DNA from: a virus | Direction: 5' to 3' (one strand) | Virus record (IMG/VR): IMGVR_UViG_3300021378_001666 | Coordinates: 1-20,169 of that record | DNA length: 20,169 bases | In this document: piece by piece, positions 13,647-20,169 of the stretch | Layout: the number at the start of each line of letters is the position of its first letter | Position numbering within the stretch: position 1 is the first letter of the stretch | Position numbers and translations under genes: made by a program | Notes under the pieces: generated by a model | The model's database searches: none | Told to the model about the DNA's origin: nothing | Seen by the model: only the letters and a program-made list of their open reading frames with translations

Positions 13647-16600
13647 AACTGGTTCACCGCCCTATCTAACTGGAAGCCTTCATCAAGATACTGAGTAAGG
13701 ATACCATACACTTTTAGTGCAGTAGGGGACGGAGTCCCCACCAGCACCTCGGAGACACTTTCGGCCACCAGCTCATCGACGTCGGTGCCCGCTGTCCTCG
13801 ACACCTTCTTAGCTTCCTTGATCCACTTACGCCCGCCTCCCAGGCCCTCCTTCAGAGCCTTGTGAAACGACGAAGACTGAACCATGTTCTCCTGAAGGCG
13901 GACAGCAGACGCCAAGACGTGTCCTAACTCATGCGCCAGCACCCCAGCCGGACCCACAGGCACTCTTGGTGATAGGTACGACGACTCACGGCTCGTCTTG
14001 ACTGTCTCGTTGAATAGCTCTGGGTCGTCCCACAGCTTCTTGTTAAGAACAATCTCTCTACCTTCTTTACCAACAGTCGTGTGAGCCAGCATGTCGGGCT
14101 CCGGTGAATCGCTCACAGAGATTCGCTCGAGACGGAAACGGTGAATTGCATCACCGTGCTTGTCCATGAACATCTTCACCACGCCGGTCAGTTCGTCCTG
14201 AACTTCTTGACCCAACACTTTCGTCTCGTTACGGCCCATCCGATATCCGGGGTCGAACTCGAAACCGAAGTCTTCAGCGAACTTCGTGACTGGACGGTCA
14301 CGGCGTGCCTCAGCGGAACGCATGCCGTTAGTTAGACGGAGCATCGCACCGTCCTCGGTCGGTGCTACACGGCTAGAGAAGTCGTACGTCCCGTCGGCGG
14401 TCTTCAGTTTCGCAACCTTGCGAGTGCCCTCAACCGCTTGACGAAGCTCGATGGCGGGCTCCAAGTCGTCACCGACGAGATTGATGTTTCCTTTGCTGTC
14501 GATTGTCGCTGCGAACCGACCCGACCCGTCGTCAGGAACAAGACGGTTGCCGTCCAAACCGTGAGATCCGGCGTTCGGCTCGACAACTTCAAGACTGTTC
14601 GCAACCCACTGTTTCATGTTGCGTTTCGGCAAGCCTGAAGCGTCCCGAACGAAGATGTGAGATCCGTGCGGGTTAATCGACGAGCCGACTTGGAAACGTG
14701 CAGTAATCATGTTCATGCCGTCGTCCATGACCTCCTCATAGGCACGCTCCCACCCAGGGAGTTCCTGCCTCGACGAGTAGACCGTTACACCCTCAAAGCC
14801 TCGCATTTCGAGCTCATCAGCGAAAGCGCTGATCCTTGCCGAGTCGTCCATCGGAATGAAAACCTGACGACCTGACTTCGAGGCTATGTCTGGAGCGTCA
14901 AACGCCAGTGAAGTCCTGTCCTTCTTCACGAACGACGGGAAGTAAGCCGCCCAGTCAACGTCTTCCTCTACGATGTTGCCGTCAGAGTCAGTTCGTTGAG
15001 TCGTCGTAGTTGAACGGTTCTTTTCGCCCGTAAGCCCTGTTCTCGTCTTCGAGGTCGGAGTGAACCCATCAAGGTCCGCATCGTATTCGGTGACTTTTGA
15101 GTTGTACTTGAAACCGTTGTTCGTCAGGACGGAGTCCTGTCCGAACTCCTCACCGATCTTGGCTGCCTCTTCCGGGGTCATGCCGAAGACCAGGAACGAG
15201 TCTTCTTCATTGCCGAAGTACCGGCCTTTGGTACGGATTGGCTTGTAACCGGCATCCACCAGCCGCTTGTACAGCAGGTTGTGAGCTGTCGGACTGTCAA
15301 AGTTCTTAAACTTGGCGCCCTCCGCAGCAGGAAGTTCTTTGATGAGCTTCTCCACCTGAGCGGGTTCTAGATGGGCCGAGATCGCAGCGTACTGATGCGT
15401 TGCCAGAGGGCCGTTGATCTCGTCCTTGAACTGCTCGGTTGTAAAGTCTTCAATACCAAGCCGTTCAGTTTTCAACGCCGGGGCCTCTACCGTCACCTGG
15501 CCGAGGTCAACAGCGGTTGATCTCGTAAACCCCCCTGGACGTCTCAGCTTCTGACCTTCCGGCAACGTGACCATCACACCGTCGACGTTGTTGAGCGCAG
15601 GATGGCCGCCAGCGGCCGCAACATCCGCCGACAGCATCTTCACGGTCGTGCTGTTGTCAATGTCTCGAAGCCTTTGCGCCGTCGCCTCGTAATCAGCCAT
15701 TCGGGCGGCCCTTGATGGCGCCCAATGCGACACACCGTCCTTGCCGACGACCGCCGGGAACATGGCCCTAAGCGAAGTGGCTGTCGTGTCGTTGACTCTC
15801 GTCGACACAACCACGCTGTCGCCCATGACGGTCGCCCCGAGCTCCTTCACCGACCCGGCCTCGAGCACCTCGACCGGTATCACGGACTGCGGAACGTCGA
15901 GGTGAGCTGGAAGCGCACCTCTGCCCATCAGCGCCTGGTACGCCACATTCGGCGTACCTCTATCCGGGGTAATCATGTACGGGTCGTTGTCCAACCAGCC
16001 TTGTTTTTTCTTGGCGGCACGTTTCTGAAGGCGCCACATTTCCCACACGACCGCTTGAACTTGATGCGGCAGAACCTGTTGCCCGGTCTCCTCAGAGATC
16101 TCTCTCGCAACGTCTCGATAGGCGTCGGCGACAACGTCGTAGACCTCATCGCCGTCAAAAACCGACTTGTTGATCGGACGGTTCTGTAAACCAGCATCGA
16201 AACCGAGAAAAGCGTCGTAAGCGTGCCGGTCGACAGTGATAGGCGTATCGAACTGCGGGTAACGGATGTTCAGATAAAAGTTCCGCTGCTTGCGGGCGTT
16301 CATCGTGTTCAGGATCTCCCGCACCGACTCCACGCCGCCATACAGCCGAAGAACCTTCTTCATGTCGGCCTCACCGACCTTAAAACCGTCCTTCTTTTTA
16401 GGGTCGCCTTTAACCAGCTTCCAGATCCGGTCAAACTCTTTCTGGCTCGCCTTAGCCTGTTTTTCCGTCATCAGCTTCGGGCCATTACGAAGCCACCGTT
16501 GGAAAACGGGATCGGCGATGCCGTCGCCAGCCAAGTCGAGAACCCTCTTGGCTTTAACAATGTTTGTCGCCCAGTCTTCGGCCTCTGAAAGGAACGAGAC

Positions 16601-18226
16601 CGAAGCGACCGCACGATCCAGTGCCTCACGATCAGCACTGTTGAGCAGCTCCGACGGTCGCTCTTTCAGAAAGTACGACCTTGACCCGTTCGCTTCGTGC
16701 AAGTGAAGGGCACTCTTGCCCTTGCTCTCGAGAAGATCCCGGTAAACGGCATCCGAGTTCTTGTCGACGGTATTTAGGGTCCGCATAACAGCGGCAGCGT
16801 TCTCTCCGCTCACCTCGCCTTTGAGGTCACGCTCGAGTTGACGGATCATGCTTTGATCCGGCAGCTCACCGTTCTTGAACGCTTCCCGCATGATCTGAAG
16901 ACGTTCAGCACCGACATTGAAAACGTCTTGTGCAGCGTCGTTGAGGTCGAGCAGATCGTCCTTCGCAGGCATCGGCGTCTCAACCATCTGGCCGTCGGCG
17001 CCAGCCTCTTTCTTGAACCTGCGGGCGTACTCCCTGTCCTCAGTGAAGAACGTCCCCTGCTTGGCGTTCGGGTTCCCACTTTCGCCCCTGAACAGAACTT
17101 TGTAATCGTCGGAGACCTTGCCGATCTTGAAGACAGAAATGACGTCCTTCAGAGCTTGCGGATACCAGTCTCGGCCAAGATTCATCCCCTCACCCGTGGT
17201 GTCCAGCTCCTTGAACACAGACGTGCCGGTGGCGGCCTGCGAATCAAAGGCTTGGTCGCCTATGTAGAACAGCTTTTTCAAGTTTGCTTTTCCGGCATCA
17301 GCCAGAGCTCGGTAGTTGAGCTGCTGAAGTCGGGCAGCTCGGACCGATTCATGACGTGTCCTACCGTCGTTCCAGTTAACGGGGTGCTCCGTGTGGACTC
17401 GCACCTTTCCGTCAACGAAGTCGATGCGATCAATTCGACCGACATAGCCGAGCGTCAAGTCCTCGTTGGCTCCCTCGAGAGTGTCGCCGAGCTGGCGCAT
17501 GTACGAGACCAGCTCGTCCGCTCCTGCCACGTCATCAGCGAACGACTCCGGCTCCTCGGCGAGACGCTTCCAAAGGTCACGAACTTTCTGGTTCTGACCG
17601 AACGCCTTAACGACGCCCTTCTTGTCCATTGCGAGCTCAAACATTGCGAGATCCGACTGAGCCGATGCAATATCTTCGGACTGGTCTATTAGCCGCCGGA
17701 TAACAGCACCGGCATGGGCGTCCTTGTTCAGGTCGTTTTCCCACCGGCGAACACCGACAACCATTCCGAGCTCGTCGTCAGCGGACTGAATAGCAAGCTG
17801 ACGGGCATTCATGCCCGGCCGGTCGAGCGCCAACTTCCAGGCAGCATCAGAACGGTCCATGTAGCGAGCCGGATCGCCGTGCTGTGTTAGTGCGGTGACA
17901 CCACTTGTTCGAGCCGGACGTATCAGCCCTTTCGGGTTGGCGAACCGCCACGCTTTATGCGCCTCACGGGCGCCCATCGCACCGCCACCAAGGGCTAAGC
18001 CGCCAAACAGCAGCTTTTGCTTGGCTGAGATATCTTGCGACCCCAGCAGGCTCGGCAGCATCCGGCCAACACCGACAAGCGAGTTGTTGGCGGCCATGCC
18101 AAGACCTCTCGACAAGGTGTTCATCAACCCACCGGCTTCTTGATCGCCGATCTGTAGAGGCTTTAAGAAGTCGACTGCCGGTGCAATCGGCGATGCAAGT
18201 TCACCAATCTCCTCGAAGATGCCCAT
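13643..18226 (-). CDS. 1527-residue multidomain (polyvalent-like) protein: ART-like, glycosylase-like, DUF3293-like and zincin segments
   Basis: ATG 18226 shares its A with the upstream TGA (TGATG), so translation is probably coupled. A Gly-rich hydrophobic segment lies at 71-86 (KLLFGGLALGGGAMGA). Near 377-408, LFRGESG with Arg380 and GTFFTEDREYARRF with Glu396 resemble ADP-ribosyltransferase folds. Residues about 550-735 contain ITVDRHAYDAFLG (Asp666) and QVQAVVW (ending Trp728), a phage domain recalling helix-hairpin-helix DNA glycosylases. At about 975-1045, GRYFGNEEDSFLVFG then EEFGQDSVL resembles DUF3293-like domains. The C-terminus has a zincin motif HELGH (His1432, Glu1433, His1436) with acidic candidates for the third ligand in DELVAES (1484-1490). 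This build matches 'polyvalent proteins' described in phages and conjugative elements as co-injected counter-defence effectors. Family calls are by eye; a virion location is inferred from the neighbours. Confidence 0.72.
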   Translation of the reverse strand: MGIFEEIGELASPIAPAVDFLKPLQIGDQEAGGLMNTLSRGLGMAANNSLVGVGRMLPSLLGSQDISAKQKLLFGGLALGGGAMGAREAHKAWRFANPKGLIRPARTSGVTALTQHGDPARYMDRSDAAWKLALDRPGMNARQLAIQSADDELGMVVGVRRWENDLNKDAHAGAVIRRLIDQSEDIASAQSDLAMFELAMDKKGVVKAFGQNQKVRDLWKRLAEEPESFADDVAGADELVSYMRQLGDTLEGANEDLTLGYVGRIDRIDFVDGKVRVHTEHPVNWNDGRTRHESVRAARLQQLNYRALADAGKANLKKLFYIGDQAFDSQAATGTSVFKELDTTGEGMNLGRDWYPQALKDVISVFKIGKVSDDYKVLFRGESGNPNAKQGTFFTEDREYARRFKKEAGADGQMVETPMPAKDDLLDLNDAAQDVFNVGAERLQIMREAFKNGELPDQSMIRQLERDLKGEVSGENAAAVMRTLNTVDKNSDAVYRDLLESKGKSALHLHEANGSRSYFLKERPSELLNSADREALDRAVASVSFLSEAEDWATNIVKAKRVLDLAGDGIADPVFQRWLRNGPKLMTEKQAKASQKEFDRIWKLVKGDPKKKDGFKVGEADMKKVLRLYGGVESVREILNTMNARKQRNFYLNIRYPQFDTPITVDRHAYDAFLGFDAGLQNRPINKSVFDGDEVYDVVADAYRDVAREISEETGQQVLPHQVQAVVWEMWRLQKRAAKKKQGWLDNDPYMITPDRGTPNVAYQALMGRGALPAHLDVPQSVIPVEVLEAGSVKELGATVMGDSVVVSTRVNDTTATSLRAMFPAVVGKDGVSHWAPSRAARMADYEATAQRLRDIDNSTTVKMLSADVAAAGGHPALNNVDGVMVTLPEGQKLRRPGGFTRSTAVDLGQVTVEAPALKTERLGIEDFTTEQFKDEINGPLATHQYAAISAHLEPAQVEKLIKELPAAEGAKFKNFDSPTAHNLLYKRLVDAGYKPIRTKGRYFGNEEDSFLVFGMTPEEAAKIGEEFGQDSVLTNNGFKYNSKVTEYDADLDGFTPTSKTRTGLTGEKNRSTTTTQRTDSDGNIVEEDVDWAAYFPSFVKKDRTSLAFDAPDIASKSGRQVFIPMDDSARISAFADELEMRGFEGVTVYSSRQELPGWERAYEEVMDDGMNMITARFQVGSSINPHGSHIFVRDASGLPKRNMKQWVANSLEVVEPNAGSHGLDGNRLVPDDGSGRFAATIDSKGNINLVGDDLEPAIELRQAVEGTRKVAKLKTADGTYDFSSRVAPTEDGAMLRLTNGMRSAEARRDRPVTKFAEDFGFEFDPGYRMGRNETKVLGQEVQDELTGVVKMFMDKHGDAIHRFRLERISVSDSPEPDMLAHTTVGKEGREIVLNKKLWDDPELFNETVKTSRESSYLSPRVPVGPAGVLAHELGHVLASAVRLQENMVQSSSFHKALKEGLGGGRKWIKEAKKVSRTAGTDVDELVAESVSEVLVGTPSPTALKVYGILTQYLDEGFQLDRAVNQF

Positions 18227-18666
18227 CAAGCGACCCGTGCGGCCAGAGCATTACGAACCGTCTCGGCCCACTGGCGTGTCTCGGCAGAAACCTCTTCAGA
18301 GGTTGCTAGTAAGTCGAGGAGCTGTAGCCGTTTCTGCGCCGCATTGACGGCAGCAGAAGGTGCTGCTCCTCCACCGGCCATGTCCAACGGCCTTGAAACA
18401 GGAACGTCAGGCTGGGTCGTTGGACCCATCAGAACATTAGGAACAGTCCCCGGAGCGGCCGGTGCCGGGGGCATCCCAGAAGGACCGCCACCCGGCACCG
18501 GGCTCGGCTGCGGTGCTCCTGGGGAACCCGTACCCTCGGGCACTTGCAGCGACTTTTTAAGACGGTCGTTCTCAGCGACGTCTCCGTATGAACCCGAAGC
18601 AGGCTTCATCACGTTCCCCCCAGCGGGGATCTGCTCCATTACGTCGGGCCCGTCGTTCACGTTCAC
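18226..18666 (-). CDS. Pro/Gly-rich 146-residue protein following the portal
   Basis: GTG 18666 is chosen because GGGGGG lies seven bases upstream; an in-frame GTG at 18672 would sit directly on that site. Residues about 45-100 are disordered, rich in Pro, Gly and Ala, with LMGPTTQPDVPVSRPLDMAGG. The last 45 form a predicted amphipathic helical pair (AAQKRLQLLDLLATSEEV, then ETRQWAETVRNALAARV). A 'T-x-x-P-x-x-P-V' segment followed by a short helical end occurs in small proteins next to portal genes in some actinophages, whose function is unknown. Portal-associated, packaging-related or head-completion roles are all possible. The stop overlaps the start of the 1527-residue gene as TGATG. Confidence 0.65.
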   Translation of the reverse strand: MNVNDGPDVMEQIPAGGNVMKPASGSYGDVAENDRLKKSLQVPEGTGSPGAPQPSPVPGGGPSGMPPAPAAPGTVPNVLMGPTTQPDVPVSRPLDMAGGGAAPSAAVNAAQKRLQLLDLLATSEEVSAETRQWAETVRNALAARVA

Positions 18667-18670
18667 GAAC

Positions 18671-18679
18671 ACACCCCCC
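18671..18679 (-). promoter_or_regulatory. Ribosome binding site GGGGGGTGT before a GTG start
   Basis: GGGGGGTGT on the minus strand lies in the 30-base gap after the portal stop, seven bases from the G run to GTG 18666. It supports this GTG over the in-frame GTG at 18672. Confidence 0.6.
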
Positions 18680-18696
18680 GTAAAGTCAGGTCACAA

Positions 18697-20169
18697 TCAG
18701 CCTCGAGACTCGACTCCTGCGAACGATCCGTCACCCATTGGCACGTTCGTCCGAGCCGTCGAAGTGATGTCAGGTCCACCCGGAGGTCCGGGCGGAGGTC
18801 CACCGCCGCCAAGGATCTGCTCGAGCCCCGGAGGTGCCGGAGGAGCAGCACCACCGCCGCCCATCGGCATGCCAGGCATCATCTGTGAACCGTCGAGACC
18901 CGAAGTCATCATCTGTGCCTCCGCTTCCTCTTTCGGCTTCACGATGAACTTCTCGTACAGGTCGAACACGTCTTCGCCGTTCATGCGGGCCTTAGCGATG
19001 TCGACAAGCGCAGACTCAGGAACCTCACCGGACTCCAACCCCTGCATCAAACGTGCAAGAGCCATCTCACGGAACTTCTCCAAGTCGAGACGGCGGCGCT
19101 CCAAAGCGACGTCCGTGATCCCCTCGAAGTTCTCCTGAACAAACTCGGTCGAAACCAAACCAGCCTGGTTCGCCTGAATGCCAAGCACCATCGACTGTGC
19201 CGGTTCACGACCCAAACCAAGGCCGTACTCGACAGTGATGCGAGCACCAAGGTCGATGTCTTCCTTGTCACGTTCCATCTGGAACTGCTGGTTGCGAAGA
19301 ATGCCAGACACTGTCCGGTCACGACCCATGTCGAAGTCCTGCATGAACATGATCCGCATCGCCTGCTCAAGCATCCGCTTCGAGATCAAGTGCAACGTAC
19401 GGATGGCCGTGTTCATCATTCCGGCCGACGTCTCAAGGAACTTGCCGGAAGCAATCGCCTGGTCGATCTCGCCCGGACGGGCCTTCGGCCAACGCCCACC
19501 AACATGGATCGAGTCCATCAACGACTGCAACTCGCTGAACACCGACAGCGACGGAACAGCAGGAGCGACACGACCAATAGAGCCCTGCGGGCCAAGCTGA
19601 ATGTACGAGCCGCCACCGATCGGCATCTCACCAATCAGATCCTTCACCCACACATCGGAGTAGACGGCCTGGTCGGCGTAATCGAGGATCGTCCCCATCA
19701 AACGGATGTGTGCGTGCATCACACGCACGACCTGATCGAACTGCCCTCGAGGTTCACCGTCGAGCTTGACGGCCTGCCCGACAATTACAGGACAGACACC
19801 ACCGCAAGTCTCCTCACGGTGCAACTCAATCGGCATGTACGAACGATGACCGCCACCCGGAATACCAGAGTTCGTCTTGTACAACGCAGCAATGACAATC
19901 TCGTCGTTGTCGTAATACTCGAGCAGAGTCGTCTTGTGGTCGTGCCAATACTGCGGCGTCTGCCGCTTAGTCTCATTGACTCGAGCCTCAATCTTGCGCT
20001 GGAACTCCGGCGGCAGTTGCGTGTGATACACGTCCCGCACGAACAAGCACCGCTGCACAGCGGACATGGGATTGTAGTCCGGCTCCGGGTAGCAGCTCCG
20101 AGGGTCACGCCACTGCAAGTACGGCGAACCAGTCTCAGGATTGATGACCGACACGCACGAGCACATCCC
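18697..20169 (-). CDS. Portal protein, N-terminus cut by window edge
   Basis: About 490 residues are visible; the frame is open through the right edge, so the true start lies outside. The segment YIQLGPQGSIGRVAPAVPS, then VFSELQSLMDSI, GGRWPKARPGEIDQAIASG and FLETSAGMMNTAIRTL, follows the 'G-P-x-G-S-x-G-R-x-A-P-A-V-P-S ... RPGE ... I-A-S-x-K-F-x-E' pattern typical of portal proteins, including those of actinobacteriophages. The portal is the dodecameric ring at the capsid vertex through which DNA is packaged and ejected. Helical wing and crown regions follow (about 300-410), then a Met/Gly/Pro-rich flexible tail of about 80 residues (MMPGMPMGGGG and GGGGPPPGPPGG). It is the first gene of this series and the terminase would be expected beyond the right edge. 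The ATG at 20166 is probably only an internal methionine. Confidence 0.9.
   Translation of the reverse strand, partial: GMCSCVSVINPETGSPYLQWRDPRSCYPEPDYNPMSAVQRCLFVRDVYHTQLPPEFQRKIEARVNETKRQTPQYWHDHKTTLLEYYDNDEIVIAALYKTNSGIPGGGHRSYMPIELHREETCGGVCPVIVGQAVKLDGEPRGQFDQVVRVMHAHIRLMGTILDYADQAVYSDVWVKDLIGEMPIGGGSYIQLGPQGSIGRVAPAVPSLSVFSELQSLMDSIHVGGRWPKARPGEIDQAIASGKFLETSAGMMNTAIRTLHLISKRMLEQAMRIMFMQDFDMGRDRTVSGILRNQQFQMERDKEDIDLGARITVEYGLGLGREPAQSMVLGIQANQAGLVSTEFVQENFEGITDVALERRRLDLEKFREMALARLMQGLESGEVPESALVDIAKARMNGEDVFDLYEKFIVKPKEEAEAQMMTSGLDGSQMMPGMPMGGGGAAPPAPPGLEQILGGGGPPPGPPGGPDITSTARTNVPMGDGSFAGVESRG

Noticed and set aside
16838-17692. Long plus-strand open frame (284 residues) opposite the 1527-residue gene
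   Set aside because: It lies wholly within a well-supported minus-strand gene, its translation shows no recognisable motif, and GC-rich coding DNA commonly leaves such open antisense frames.
18671-18699. Six-G run after the portal stop as a programmed frameshift site
   Set aside because: It lies after the portal stop codon and outside any overlap of two frames, so slippage there could not fuse the two products.
18344-19138. Plus-strand Pro/Gly-rich frame of 264 residues
   Set aside because: It mirrors the Pro/Gly-rich ends of the portal and the following gene. GGN and CCN codons are reverse complements, so Gly/Pro richness appears on both strands.

Overview
The window is a morphogenesis segment of a tailed double-stranded DNA phage or prophage, with every recognisable gene on the minus strand. 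In transcription order (right to left) it reads: portal (5' end cut by the right edge), a Pro/Gly-rich 146-residue protein, a 1527-residue multidomain protein, a small Cys/His protein, a 1781-residue protein with glycine-zipper segments, a 621-residue protein with a canonical EF-hand loop, a 536-residue protein with an N-terminal lysozyme/transglycosylase domain, a 425-residue virion-type protein, the scaffold, the HK97-fold major capsid protein, a small beta-rich protein (likely capsid decoration), and a tail fibre cut by the left edge just as its C-terminal chaperone/peptidase domain begins.

Genes are packed tightly. Several junctions are TGATG, TAATG or similar overlaps, and the longest gaps are about 95 bases (1287-1380) and 85 bases (3190-3274). 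No tRNA, CRISPR array, insertion sequence, integrase or terminase gene is visible. The intermediate-to-high GC content, GTG/TTG starts and the style of the portal are compatible with an actinobacterial host, but this is an inference and the host cannot be named from the window.

The centre, 3275-18226, holds about 15 kb of very large proteins between portal and scaffold. There is no tape-measure protein; instead there are giant, partly membrane-active-looking proteins and a virion-type muralytic enzyme. This suggests a short-tailed (podovirus-like) particle that packages internal proteins and ejects them ahead of, or with, the DNA. In T7-like phages such proteins are encoded after the capsid and tail genes, so this order is unusual.

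The most interesting gene is the 1527-residue protein (13643-18226). It carries, in order, a segment like ADP-ribosyltransferases, a segment with a V-D-R-H-A motif reminiscent of helix-hairpin-helix DNA glycosylases, a segment resembling DUF3293-like phage domains, and a C-terminal HELGH zincin-type metallopeptidase. This is the architecture of 'polyvalent proteins', thought to be injected with phage or plasmid DNA to counter host defences. Together with the 1781-residue glycine-zipper protein and the lysozyme, it looks like a co-packaged ejection and early-takeover set.

Regulatory signals are mostly local: an unusual GGGGGGTGT Shine-Dalgarno-like element recurs before several starts, and other starts appear translationally coupled. 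The hexamer CTCGAG is strongly over-represented across the whole window.
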